A DNA stretch of 64,000 bases from Nitrospira sp. BO4. GTDB taxonomy: Bacteria > Nitrospirota > Nitrospiria > Nitrospirales > Nitrospiraceae. The DNA lies in the NCBI GenBank assembly GCA_030144965.1, contig JAMPUU010000026.1, positions 62,001-126,000 of the forward strand, read 5' to 3'. Position numbers and translations under genes: made by a program. The notes under the pieces were generated by a model. That model worked only from the letters and a program-made list of their open reading frames with translations, was not told the origin of the DNA and searched no databases. Each line of letters starts with the position of its first letter. Within the stretch, counting starts at the first letter, position 1. This document shows positions 55,018-63,674 of the stretch, piece by piece.

Positions 55018-55260
55018 ATGAGTGGTGAACGGATCGACCCACCAACCACGCATGAGTATAAGGGACGCATGATTTCGTTGGTTCCTCAGCAGGGCGAGGA
55101 TGGAACATGGCGTTGTCATTATGTATTCATTCGTTTCTCGCCGATACAATCGGCCTACATCACGAACTATCCTGATGGCGCCTTCACGACTTGCCAAGAA
55201 TCAGAAGTAGCTGCCCTGCAAAAAGTAAAAAATCTCATCGATTCCGTGATCCAACGGTGA
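55018..55260 (+). CDS. Small protein of unknown function
   Basis: 80 residues with GAGGG close upstream. A compact beta-rich N-terminus ('YKGRMISLVPQQGEDGTWRC') and a C-terminal helix ('ESEVAALQKVKNLIDSVIQ') suggest a small folded cytoplasmic domain. Followed by a hairpin at 55271. Confidence 0.55.
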   Translation: MSGERIDPPTTHEYKGRMISLVPQQGEDGTWRCHYVFIRFSPIQSAYITNYPDGAFTTCQESEVAALQKVKNLIDSVIQR

Positions 55261-55270
55261 TCCGGATCGA

Positions 55271-55307
55271 ACGGGTGACCCGCGGCTTCTGACCCTTGAT
55301 CACCCGT
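55271..55307. terminator. Hairpin after the 80-residue gene
   Basis: ACGGGTGA (55271-55278) and TCACCCGT (55300-55307), 11 nt after the stop codon; no T-run, so termination is only possible. Confidence 0.35.
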
Positions 55308-55653
55308 CAGGGGCAAACGCAGTGAGGCAATCTTCCCTTCTCCACCCGCTGGATCAAGAAAGCAACGAACAAAGCCATGGCCAGCTAAGGTCTTGGTAGG
55401 TTGTCAGAGCACACTCCTGTAGTCATAACCATTGATATGCGTCACGCCAATTCCTGGAACTAGTGCTACAGGCCTATCTACACCTCTGTTGCAAAAGGCC
55501 CCCACAATGATCGGCTTCAACGATTCTTCTGCCATTTTCCTCTGAAACACACTCGAATTGCAGTGGCACTCCTCTTGCTGCAGCTCACTTATGTGAATTG
55601 CGAACGTCGGTATATTTGCAGCGACTAGGTTTTGTTCACGGGAAGCGACGATT
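55308..55653. other. Intergenic region, no gene supported
   Basis: About 350 nt. A 43-codon - strand frame (55404-55535) has no homologue known to me and a poorly placed Shine-Dalgarno; see rejected items. Confidence 0.3.
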
Positions 55654-56055
55654 ATGGCTAACACAACGACTGTGTTGATAGTTGAGTGTGATCGAGACAT
55701 GCGCCATCTGCTCCATGATGAATTCTGGAGCGCAGGTTATCGGATTCGCGAAGCCCAGGATGGCGAGGAGGCCCTTCGTGCGGTGCTGGAAACGCCTCCC
55801 GATATTATCTTGACGGACCTCCACCTGCCCGCAGGAGCAACGGACTATATTTCACGATTACACAGAATCGCTCCGCAGTGTCCCATTCTTGTCATGACGG
55901 CTTTCGGCGGAGCTCAAGTGAGAGACAATGTAATGCAGGCCGGGGCAAGCGCCTATTTTGATAAGCCCGTGCGTATCTCCGATATCAGAGCTAAAGTTGA
56001 GGGGTTACTCTTCAATTCGAATTGGAGAGTTTGTGATGGCAATCGGCAATGGTAA
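55654..56055 (+). CDS. Single-domain response regulator (receiver only)
   Basis: 133 residues. One receiver domain with phosphoacceptor Asp55 in 'ILTDLHLP', Thr82 in 'LVMTAFGG' and Lys104 in 'AYFDKPVR'. The acidic pocket reads Glu11-Cys12 where two acidic residues are usual. No output domain follows. No histidine kinase is adjacent, so the partner is unknown. Confidence 0.88.
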   Translation: MANTTTVLIVECDRDMRHLLHDEFWSAGYRIREAQDGEEALRAVLETPPDIILTDLHLPAGATDYISRLHRIAPQCPILVMTAFGGAQVRDNVMQAGASAYFDKPVRISDIRAKVEGLLFNSNWRVCDGNRQW

Positions 56056-56195
56056 GAACGGGATGCCGCTGTATCGCACACCAGGATCGGAAGCATTCCT
56101 TGAGAGTCTGAAACCTGATCATAGCTGAGCGAGTAGATAGTTCTGCCACAGATTGGTCAGTGGTCTACGCGTAGAGTACAAATTCACGCTTCCGC

Positions 56196-56762
56196 TCAGA
56201 TGCTGGCCCATCCACCGTGCGTGCGAAGCAAGGCCCGGGGATGGGCGCACATGATGTCGAACATATCTGTCGCTAAACACCGGATTGAGGCATAACAACA
56301 TAATCCGATGAAGGGATGTTCGGCGATGACTGCGGTCGCATGGCGCTCGTAGCGCATAAAGGCCTGGCGACGCTCTTCAGACAGAAACTGTCCCGGTCCG
56401 CCCACGGCACGAACCCCCGTATAGCCGAGTTGGCGAGCCATGGCCGGTAAGGCGGTCAGCCGATCCAGGGAATCATCCACATCGAAGGCGCCATCACCGT
56501 ACCAGTCTTCCGCAGACGAGATGTGCAGCTGCTTCTCGGCTTGCAGCGCTGGACCGTGAAGGCCGTGATTGGACAGTTCATCAAGGGCCACCAGGACGGT
56601 CAACGGGGGCGGAAGCACCCAGACGCACAACTCGCGTTCCGCTAAACCGGCCTTCAGAAAGGAAGCAGTAACTCGCAGAAATTCTGTGGGCCGCCGATAG
56701 AACAGACAGAGATGCGATCCCAAGGGAATGTCATGAATGCCACGAATACCACTGGCAGGCAT
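56196..56762 (-). CDS. MEDS (DcmR-like) sensory domain protein
   Basis: 188 residues, GGAGGG before the ATG. 'HLCLFYRRPTEFLRVTASFL' and 'FIGLCCYASIRC' match the MEDS domain found in methylotroph and methanogen sensor proteins. No output domain is fused. Faces the response regulator at 55654, a possible signalling pair; that pairing is inference. Confidence 0.8.
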   Translation of the reverse strand: MPASGIRGIHDIPLGSHLCLFYRRPTEFLRVTASFLKAGLAERELCVWVLPPPLTVLVALDELSNHGLHGPALQAEKQLHISSAEDWYGDGAFDVDDSLDRLTALPAMARQLGYTGVRAVGGPGQFLSEERRQAFMRYERHATAVIAEHPFIGLCCYASIRCLATDMFDIMCAHPRALLRTHGGWASI

Positions 56763-57120
56763 GGGGGTACCCTCCTACGTCATACGTGGATGTCTCTAAA
56801 TCCTGTGTTGTGTCGCCGAGAAGGAGTTGATGAACCCAGAGTGGGCAGGATCGTTCGGCCATCGAGTGGCTCACTACGAAGCTTAGTGGGTTAGACCTGC
56901 CTGGGACATGTTAAACAGCCGGTCTAAGCCGGTTTCCTCATGTCTATCGAATAATTCTCGCACTAAGCAGAACAAACAGTACGTCCCGGATTTACTTCTC
57001 GGTTTCTCGTAGGACACAAACCACCAAGCATCCTTGGATACGCAAGAATAATCTCAAAGTGTCTCATTTTAGGCTAGGAATACTCCTAAGGTCCACCGCC
57101 CCGTGGCAGTCGGCCTTACA
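56763..57120. other. Intergenic region, no gene recognised
   Basis: About 360 nt between the MEDS gene and the degraded Nramp locus. Contains the MEDS Shine-Dalgarno and an imperfect repeat around GCCGGTCTAAGCCGG at 56918-56932. Confidence 0.35.
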
Positions 57121-57130
57121 TCACGATAGG

Positions 57131-57295
57131 CTAATCACTCGGATCGTCCTGGTCTTTACCGAACAGTGCGGGAAGCCGCTTGGATATGTTCCTGAAGGCC
57201 TCCGCTTCCTCATCCGTAACATCGCCCAGTTCCAGAACCCTTGGACTGGCCAAAATATAGTCTCGGCCGCTGTGCCGGTAATCTTCGTGATCACC
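57131..57295 (-). pseudogene. C-terminal fragment of an unidentified gene in a third frame
   Basis: After the Nramp-like reading loses similarity, a different - strand frame encodes a coherent acidic/basic stretch ending '...DVTDEEAEAFRNISKRLPAL' and 'FGKDQDDPSD' then TAG at 57131. No start codon opens it. It may be the end of another gene joined by a deletion. Identity unknown. Confidence 0.3.
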
Positions 57296-57700
57296 TCATA
57301 GGAGCCTACAATTTGGATGGTTACAATGGTGAGGCCGATGGGAATGACGAGGGTCCAGAGTGGGACCAGAAGGAGGAGATTAATCCCTGCGGCGATGCGA
57401 GAATATCCGTCCCCGCGTTGAGAGTATTGGCGACCATCAAGGCCTCGACGATGGTAGAGAGAAGGGCTCGAGGATAATGATCCCGCAATACCCCCGCGAT
57501 CCCGTGTCCACTCACCATCCCAATTTTTGTGCACGTGAACTGAATGGACGCCACTAATGGAATGGTCAACCAGGCGGTCCGGAGTGTCGCATACCCGAAG
57601 GACGTCCCAGCCATGGCATAGGTCCCGATGCCTGAGGGATCATCATCGGAGGCCCCTGTTACCACGCCCGGTCCGAGCGCTTTGAGTACCTTTTTGAGGA
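57290..57700 (-). pseudogene. Nramp-type divalent metal transporter remnant, frameshifted and truncated
   Basis: On the - strand, 'LKALGPGVVTGASDDDPSGI' is the unmistakable Nramp N-terminus (the DPSG motif for metal binding), running through 'NTLNAGTDI' near 57405. There a one-base deletion shifts the frame, and the similarity resumes as 'AAGINLLLLVPLWTLVIPIG' and 'GSYEVITKI'. It then stops at ~25-30% of normal length. No proper start codon precedes it. It begins right after the lipoprotein gene stop at 57730. Confidence 0.72.
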
Positions 57701-57729
57701 GAGTCAGAGTTCCGAGGAACGCGCGCGGG

Positions 57730-58764
57730 TCAAGGGTTCATCCCCTGGTTATCTGTCTCGCCTTCGATTCTGCGGAGCTCAGATTCCCATCCGGCCTTCA
57801 CAGTCATCTCTCGAATCAGGACCTCAAGCTCTTCGTCAATGAGGCGCAACGAAGCCTCAAGGGTTTCTAGCATGGAGGCCCGCGCCCGCAGCTCAGGAGC
57901 TGAATAGTGACCGCCTGCGCTGAAAAACAGGAGACGTCGGTGTGCTTCGTCTTGAGAATCCCGCTCCCCCAACCGTCCTTTCTGGCGCCAGCCATTGACC
58001 ACTTGCGTGCGGGGCGAGGCATCGTGGGCAGTCGGCGACCGATGGAGATACCGCCATAGAATCGGGGAAAAGATCTGGGGCTTGTCGGGATCCTCCCAGA
58101 GTTCTCGGAGGATATTGCGCTCGTGTTGGAAGTCCACTTCGGATTGAATAAAGAGGGCGGAGACGCCGAACCACGAGGCGAGCACCCCTCCTCCCAGCGT
58201 GGCGGCATCTGCGCCCACCATCGCACCGGCGGCAACGCCTATTCCGCCGGTGACAATGCCGGCGATTCCTCCTACGACAATGGACGCAATGGTGAGCTGT
58301 TTCACCCGCCTCCCATCGACTTCGTCAATGCGGTCCGCCAACTGGTCGGCTCGATCTCGTTCGCAGACGATTTCCGCGGTGGCCGAATTCACCTCGAGCA
58401 TGGCCAGTTGAATCTGCTCCATCAGCTGTAAGCGACGAATAACCACATTCAACGTGGACCGGGGCGTCTCAGTATCCAGGAGCGCATTTAGGAGGGGCAC
58501 TGCCTCGATGGTCTCGGCGATTCGACGCGCAACCGGACTTATCTGCTCCTTGACCCGTTCGGATGGCTCCACGCGCACCGTGGGTTTGACGTGAACCGGA
58601 GGCCGATTCGGACGTGTCTTGGCCTCTTCCGGTCCACAATGCTGGTTGTATTCCGTGGCCACGCCTCGTTGAGTGGATGGAATCAGCGAAGAACATCCAG
58701 CGGCGGAAAATACGGTCAGGGTCATGAAGGCGATGAGTCGAGAAGAGTAAGGAGCAACGATCAT
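57730..58764 (-). CDS. Lipoprotein with glycine-zipper membrane segment, function unknown
   Basis: 344 residues. Signal peptide ending in lipobox-like 'SAAGC'. A helical N-terminal third, then 'IVVGGIAGIVTGGIGVAAGA' and a second Gly-rich part form a glycine-zipper hairpin (about residues 160-200), and a coiled C-terminus follows. Similar glycine-zipper proteins insert in membranes. No family named. Confidence 0.62.
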   Translation of the reverse strand: MIVAPYSSRLIAFMTLTVFSAAGCSSLIPSTQRGVATEYNQHCGPEEAKTRPNRPPVHVKPTVRVEPSERVKEQISPVARRIAETIEAVPLLNALLDTETPRSTLNVVIRRLQLMEQIQLAMLEVNSATAEIVCERDRADQLADRIDEVDGRRVKQLTIASIVVGGIAGIVTGGIGVAAGAMVGADAATLGGGVLASWFGVSALFIQSEVDFQHERNILRELWEDPDKPQIFSPILWRYLHRSPTAHDASPRTQVVNGWRQKGRLGERDSQDEAHRRLLFFSAGGHYSAPELRARASMLETLEASLRLIDEELEVLIREMTVKAGWESELRRIEGETDNQGMNP

Positions 58765-59343
58765 GGAATGCGTATCGGAAGTGCGTTTCAGTCAACTCTC
58801 TCTACTGATACCTTTCTAAGGATGAGTGAGGTGCTAGGACTCACCCTAGTATGCGGGCCCCTCTTTACGCGCACCTCGTGTCCGGCATCAATATATCCAC
58901 GATGACCGACCGGTTGCTGATGGTGCAACGCCGGCTCCTCGCGGCTGGACTGTCGGAATGTAGGTGCAACGGTGAGCAATTCGACAAGAGGATCACTCGA
59001 AAGCCAACAACACAGACTAGATGTTTCCCGAGACCTGAGTCGTCGCACATTATCGATCTTCCCGCTCCGCCATGTCTTTTCCCAGTATTGAAATCCTTGA
59101 GGCTAGGCTACGGTATAACCAGCAAGCAAGACGGGGTCAGATTATGGAGTCTCCAAGAGCGCAGTACCGAAACAAGGCAGTGAAGCAACGCTGGACGGAT
59201 CGGGATGCATCCCAGATTCGAGGAAGAGCAACACCGGCAAAGGGTCAATAGAGGTTGAACCGCTTAACCAGAACAGACGCTAACGTGAAAGGAAGTCTGT
59301 TTGCTCGACATTCAACATGTGCCACAACAGGAAGGAGAGGGTG
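58765..59343. other. Intergenic region, no gene supported
   Basis: About 580 nt. Frames on both strands are short, with no recognised motif. Promoters for the divergent genes on each side should lie here. A short repeat CTAGG-actcac-CCTAG lies near 58835. Confidence 0.4.
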
Positions 59344-60012
59344 ATGAAAATACGCAACATGCTGCACTATATGACGGCGGTGACCGTGATGGTGATCGTG
59401 CCAAATTGGGTCTTTGCGGAAGGGGATCCAAAACCAAAGCCGCCGCAATCTCGTATGGAAAAGCAGGCGACTGACATGACGGCCGGAAAACAAGGGAATG
59501 TTGGGGAATACGATGTGGTGCCAGTCCCACGCGGTGCCTTAGTCGATGAAAAGGGCAGTGCGCTTGATCAGGTGGTCAAAAACACCAAAGGAGAGACGCT
59601 GGGCACGATCGAAAAACTGTTGAAGGATACCAAGACCGGAAGGGTCGAATATGCGGTCCTCGAGGTAGAAGGCACCAAACACCAACTGCCGCTGCAATGG
59701 AGCCAATTCAAGCAAAGCGGGGGACAGCTGACATTGAATGCGACGAAAGAGGAGCTGCAACCCTCGACCAACGCGGCACAGGCTACAGACAAGTCTCCGG
59801 ACACGTCCACCTATATGGAGGAGATCAACAAGGTTCGGAGGCAACCAAAACCGCAAGGTATGGCTCCCGACGCGGGAGGCACCGACCGCCCCACCGCTGC
59901 GGGTCCGATGGGTGAATCCGAAGTAGGGGGTGGTGGTCCAAGTGGGACCAGGGCACTTCCGCCCGGCGGCGCGCCCGGTTATGAAGGGGATCACCCGAGC
60001 AGCAAGCGGTAA
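59344..60012 (+). CDS. Exported PRC-barrel domain protein
   Basis: 222 residues from the ATG at 59344. A signal peptide ends near 'NWVFAEGD'. The PRC-barrel domain is visible as 'NTKGETLGTIEKLLKDTKTG' and 'VEYAVLEVEGTKHQLPLQWS' (about residues 70-125). The C-terminal third is Gly/Pro-rich and disordered. PRC-barrels often sit in stress proteins. Leads the + strand group with the SRPBCC gene. Confidence 0.8.
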   Translation: MKIRNMLHYMTAVTVMVIVPNWVFAEGDPKPKPPQSRMEKQATDMTAGKQGNVGEYDVVPVPRGALVDEKGSALDQVVKNTKGETLGTIEKLLKDTKTGRVEYAVLEVEGTKHQLPLQWSQFKQSGGQLTLNATKEELQPSTNAAQATDKSPDTSTYMEEINKVRRQPKPQGMAPDAGGTDRPTAAGPMGESEVGGGGPSGTRALPPGGAPGYEGDHPSSKR

Positions 60013-60050
60013 TCTGATCCAATAATAATCAAACCAGGAGGACGTTCACG

Positions 60051-60500
60051 ATGTCTGTCATAGAAAAATCCATTGACCTGAATGTTCCGGTTCGGACCGC
60101 CTATAATCAATGGACCCAGTTTGAGGACTTTCCTCGGTTCATGGAGGGGGTCGAGCAAGTCCGGCAGATCGACGACAAACATCTGCACTGGAAAGCCAGT
60201 ATTGGCGGAAAGCAGGAAGAATGGGATGCCGTGATCACCGAGCAGGTACCTGATCAACGGATCGCGTGGCGGAGTCAACAAGGAGCAAAGAACGAAGGGA
60301 TCGTCATCTTTTCTCCAGTCACGGAGGGGAAGTCGAAGATCAACCTGCGCATCGAATATGAGCCCCACGGGGTGGTCGAGAAAACGGGTGATGCCGTGGG
60401 CGTGGTGTCTCAGCGAGTGGAAGGGGACCTGAAGCGATTCAAGGAATTCATCGAGTCGCGTGGACAAGCAACCGGTGCCTGGCGAGGGAATGTGAGCTGA
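60051..60500 (+). CDS. SRPBCC (START-like) domain protein
   Basis: 149 residues with AGGAGG upstream. 'NVPVRTAYNQWTQFEDFPRF' and 'MEGVEQVRQIDDKHLHWKA' fit the SRPBCC cyclase/dehydrase-like group, a hydrophobic ligand-binding fold. Likely cytoplasmic. Ligand unknown. Confidence 0.82.
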   Translation: MSVIEKSIDLNVPVRTAYNQWTQFEDFPRFMEGVEQVRQIDDKHLHWKASIGGKQEEWDAVITEQVPDQRIAWRSQQGAKNEGIVIFSPVTEGKSKINLRIEYEPHGVVEKTGDAVGVVSQRVEGDLKRFKEFIESRGQATGAWRGNVS

Positions 60501-60568
60501 GCGAATAAGAACGCGCTCTCAGAGGTTTCGTTATGACACTCGCCTGAAAAACAATATACGGAGGTTCT

Positions 60569-60880
60569 ATGAAAACAGCACTCCTATCGATGCTTGTGGT
60601 TGGACTATTGGGCTCCGGAATCGGGGTAACTTACGCAGCGGATCCTATGACGGAGAAAGAAGCCAGTCCCACCATTAAAGAGCGACTGACGAAAGATGCG
60701 ATCAAGGGGACGTTAATGAAGATCGAGGGAGAGTATTACTTCATAAGAGATGAGGATGGTATCAACCGAAAGATTCATGTCGACAAGAGCACAAAGCTCG
60801 ACAAAGTCCTGCCGGGCGACCTGGTCAAAGCGTATGTGACGGATCAAGGCCATACGACGACGTTGCAGCGGGCGAATTGA
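60569..60880 (+). CDS. Small exported protein with DUF5666/OB-like domain (paralogue of the 54333 product)
   Basis: 103 residues with GGAGG upstream. Signal peptide ending 'VTYAADP'. The mature C-terminal part ('IKGTLMKIEGEYYFIRDEDG' and 'KSTKLDKVLPGDLVKAYVTD') aligns with the 54333 product. No known function. Confidence 0.6.
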   Translation: MKTALLSMLVVGLLGSGIGVTYAADPMTEKEASPTIKERLTKDAIKGTLMKIEGEYYFIRDEDGINRKIHVDKSTKLDKVLPGDLVKAYVTDQGHTTTLQRAN

Positions 60881-61433
60881 CTGTATTGACTAATTGTGAA
60901 GAGAGCGCACGGTACTACCAGAGAAACCAAGGGGCCCTCCCAGTACCGATCGAGACAGGCAGACGATAGCATGATCATAGAACAGAGCAGTGGAAATGTT
61001 GTGAGCCGATGACGGAAACGTTATCGAAGACATGATCTAAACATTGCGCTGTTCGACAAGCTCCGTTCTTGAAAGAGGACGGAGCTTTCTTTTTGCCGTC
61101 AACAATCGGGCAGAAGGGAATGCGCCGCTGACGATGCAGGCGCTCATGTATGCGTTGCGCCGAGGACGAATCAAGGAGCCGTGCACATACGGACAATGCC
61201 ATCCGAAATGCCAATCTCTACCGTGTTGGAGAATTGCCATTGCTTGAACGGATGGTTGGGCATGGATATGCACCATCGTTGAGGCCTGTCTTACGCTTCG
61301 CAAGAGCCTATGCCCACTCAAAAGCATCAGGGGTTTCGGCTAGACGCCTATCTATCCAGCTTTGCCTACAATGATCCTGAGACGCTCATGATCGGGAGAT
61401 CGCACAGGCACTTGGAAGTTCATGGAGGTTTCT
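60881..61433. other. Intergenic region with a strong terminator
   Basis: About 550 nt. Holds a terminator at 61058-61094. Short frames on both strands around 61037-61374 have no known homologue. No small RNA can be defended. Confidence 0.4.
61058..61094 (+). terminator. Rho-independent terminator
   Basis: AAGCTCCGT (61058-61066) and ACGGAGCTT (61079-61087), a perfect 9-bp stem, followed by TCTTTTT. It is 178 nt after the 60569 gene with no gene between, so it may end that transcript or an undetected RNA. Confidence 0.7.
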
Positions 61434-61757
61434 ATGACAGCGGTACGGAAATTGTCAGATCCGGAGATCAGAGATCGCTTAAACAACCTGAACGATTGGT
61501 CCTTAGATCACGGAAAGCTCTACAGGGAGTATAAATTTAAAGATTTTGTCACGGCGTTCGCCTTCATGACAAAGGTGGCGCAAGCAGCAGAGGCTGCTGC
61601 TCATCATCCGGAGTGGTTCAACGTCTATGACACCGTGAAGGTGCACTTATCGACGCACGATGTGGGCGGTATCAGTGCGCGCGACTTTGACCTTGCCCAA
61701 CAGATCGACCATATAGTTGTAACTATGGCCCTTCCAGGACCAGATCGAGGAAGCTGA
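61434..61757 (+). CDS. phhB: Pterin-4a-carbinolamine dehydratase
   Basis: 107 residues from the ATG at 61434, preceded by GGAGG. 'AAHHPEWFNVYDTVKVHLST' and 'HDVGGISARDFDLAQQI' are the conserved active-site segments. The enzyme recycles the pterin cofactor after aromatic hydroxylation or binds HNF1-like partners. No hydroxylase is nearby. Confidence 0.92.
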   Translation: MTAVRKLSDPEIRDRLNNLNDWSLDHGKLYREYKFKDFVTAFAFMTKVAQAAEAAAHHPEWFNVYDTVKVHLSTHDVGGISARDFDLAQQIDHIVVTMALPGPDRGS

Positions 61758-62098
61758 ACGGCTTGCGTAATCTTTTCATAGCTCTGTGAGCCGAGAGCCT
61801 CTGCCAAACGTCAGGCTTGAAAGGCATGAGGGTGGTTGTCCTGGCAGGAAGGAGGAATGGAGTTCATTCACATCGAATGTTCAGGACGAGTCTTCACACT
61901 TTTCCGGTTTGCCAAGACCTCGATGTAGGTGTTCGGTTCGTTAAGAGGTCCGCTGGATCGAACGGTTGACATAGGTCTTGTCTTCCGCCGACACCAATTT
62001 AATCGGTCGTTCGATCAGCCAGGTATGTACTCGTGTGACGGAGCGGTAGGAAGGGCCGCTTCTCTCTCATGGTTTCGAGAAAAGCGGCCCTAGAGTAA
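61758..62098. other. Intergenic region with a hairpin shared by convergent genes
   Basis: About 340 nt. Includes the hairpin at 62052-62091; otherwise no gene. Confidence 0.4.
62052..62091. terminator. Bidirectional terminator-like hairpin
   Basis: AGGGCCGCTT-c-TCTC (62052-62066) and GAGA-a-AAGCGGCCCT (62077-62091): 14 of 15 base pairs, loop of 10 nt. It stands between phhB and the hemerythrin gene, which converge. T-run is poor on both sides. Confidence 0.5.
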
Positions 62099-62584
62099 CT
62101 AGGCTTTGGCAAAGGGCTTCTTGCCCCTAGTAAACTTGTTCACCACGGTGTCCTTGCGCTTCATCACCGCCATCTCTAGTGCTTCCCAGTCGAGCTCGGC
62201 TTCCTGTGCCTTTGGGAACATTTCCCCTTCTTCTTCCTCGACATGATGCTTCACTAGCTCACCCAAGACCTTAAATTTGGCTTGAAAGGCTTCATCCTTC
62301 GGTTTGAGCTTCTTCAGCTCCTTGATGAGAACGTGAACGAGATGGTGCTCTTCGATCGCCTCGTTCATTTGTTCGTCATCGTCGATGGCCTCACGAATTG
62401 CCGGGTAGATGAGCTTCTCCTCCAAATCGGCATGGACCTCGAGTTCCATAATCGTGGTGGCGGCAATGTCTGCTTGCTCCTTCCCTTCCACCGATTCGAA
62501 CTCCTCGAACAGCCCTTTCACCTTCTCATGGTCCTCTTTCAACATCTCAATCACGCCGGGTACGACTGCTGTTTTGCCTGCCAT
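62099..62584 (-). CDS. Hemerythrin-like metal-binding protein
   Basis: 161 residues from the ATG at 62584 with AAGGAGG upstream. The four-helix hemerythrin His/Glu set is visible in 'LKEDHEKVKGLFEEFES', 'VHADLEEKLIYPAI', 'EEHHLVHVLIKEL' and 'VKHHVEEEEGEMFP'. The diiron site may bind oxygen, nitric oxide or act in iron storage. Confidence 0.86.
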   Translation of the reverse strand: MAGKTAVVPGVIEMLKEDHEKVKGLFEEFESVEGKEQADIAATTIMELEVHADLEEKLIYPAIREAIDDDEQMNEAIEEHHLVHVLIKELKKLKPKDEAFQAKFKVLGELVKHHVEEEEGEMFPKAQEAELDWEALEMAVMKRKDTVVNKFTRGKKPFAKA

Positions 62585-63134
62585 AGGGACCTCCTTTTGT
62601 GAATAATCCTTGTTCAACGTAATCGACTTCGGACCGGCGTCCTACTAGGAAAGAGCATAGGAAGGCCGATGGAGCAATGCCTCGACACCCAAATGCACGG
62701 CAGGCGCGATTCATATCTGACCTCGTCCCTCGAGTTCTCTCCAAACAGTTCATCCGTACGCGGCTTCATTTGTTACTCAAATTCTTAAGGGGTCACGGCG
62801 AGGCGTCCATTTCGGTCTTTGGGATGATAGGAAACCAAGGTATGCGGCTTGTATCGAGGAACGGCTTGTTTCCTGACTTTACAGCAGGGCCTCTGGAGGC
62901 CCTCCACGTGTGTCTCTTATTGGCGTCGCGCTTGGATGGCTTCTTAGCAGGCATGACTGCGTCCTCCCAGGAAAGCGGACTTGTTCATTGCAGAACTTGA
63001 GGGTGACGCCGATCCGTGGATTTAGCCACCTCTTGGGCGTCGGCATCTTGGTAACCGTATGCTTCAAAACGGTTAATCCTCCGGCTGATCCACCTTCATA
63101 ACCCAGCAAGAGAGGCAGGCGCTTGAGGCCCCAG
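62585..63134. other. Gap between hemerythrin and DUF4142 genes
   Basis: About 550 nt, empty of recognised genes except the small basic candidate at 62793-62954. A + strand frame (62677-63000) has no recognised motif. Confidence 0.35.
62793..62954 (-). CDS. Candidate small basic protein
   Basis: 53 residues, ATG at 62954, TGA at 62793, with GGGAGG 8 nt before the start. N-terminus 'MPAKKPSKRDANKRHTW' is strongly basic and the C-terminus 'PWFPIIPKTEMDASP' is not. Could be a nucleic-acid-binding peptide. Too short for the usual gene finders; homology not checked. Confidence 0.35.
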   Translation of the reverse strand: MPAKKPSKRDANKRHTWRASRGPAVKSGNKPFLDTSRIPWFPIIPKTEMDASP

Positions 63135-63674
63135 CTATTTTGCGAGGTGTTCTTCGGGAACGCCCAGGGAAGAAGCGATGGTTTTCGCCTGGGCGAGGTG
63201 ATCTTTCACCACGGGTACGGCGTCAGCCACCCATTGGCGAACCTCTTGATTCTTCTCCTGGCCTGCACGTTTTTCGAGCTCCTTCATTTCCTTAGCATGT
63301 TCCCGCAACATCAGGGTGATATAGGCGCGATCAAACCCCTTGCCTGACGCCGCATCGAGCTCAGCTTTCATCCCTGTCAGCGAGTCGCTCGACTGGTTTA
63401 CGAGCTGCAGTCCTCCGTTCGAGGCCAGACGCTCAACGTCTTTCCGAGCCTTCTGATGATCAGCCACCATCCGGGCGCCGAACTGTTTAACCTGCTCACT
63501 CTCGGCTTTCTGTGTAGCGATCTGACCCAGGTCGATGTGCTGCTGCTGACCAGCAGCGGCTTTTTGCAGGAAGGCTTCGGTGGTTTGTGGGGGAACGTCC
63601 GGGGCGGCCATGGCCCAGGATGTTGAAACGACTACAGCAATTCCACATACGATCGATACGATGGGATGAGACAT
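63135..63674 (-). CDS. DUF4142 exported stress protein
   Basis: 179 residues from the ATG at 63674, preceded by GGAGGG. Signal peptide ends near 'SWAMAAPD'. The helical DUF4142 core is visible in 'GQQQHIDLGQIATQKAESEQ', 'FGARMVADHQKA' and 'DRAYITLMLREHAKEMKELE'. The family has a ferritin-like look; function unknown. Confidence 0.84.
   Translation of the reverse strand: MSHPIVSIVCGIAVVVSTSWAMAAPDVPPQTTEAFLQKAAAGQQQHIDLGQIATQKAESEQVKQFGARMVADHQKARKDVERLASNGGLQLVNQSSDSLTGMKAELDAASGKGFDRAYITLMLREHAKEMKELEKRAGQEKNQEVRQWVADAVPVVKDHLAQAKTIASSLGVPEEHLAK

Noticed and set aside
55404..55535. 43-codon - strand frame in the gap before the response regulator
   Set aside because: Shine-Dalgarno spacing too short and no recognised family; coding status not defensible.
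56918..56932. GCCGG repeat as an operator or attachment site
   Set aside because: Imperfect and short; no partner copy or integrase.
58851..59183. 110-codon + strand frame between divergent genes
   Set aside because: No motif, no good ribosome binding site and no coding signal; probably chance.
61037..61327. 96-codon - strand frame in the 60.9-61.4 kb gap
   Set aside because: Overlaps the terminator hairpin and has no recognised motif.
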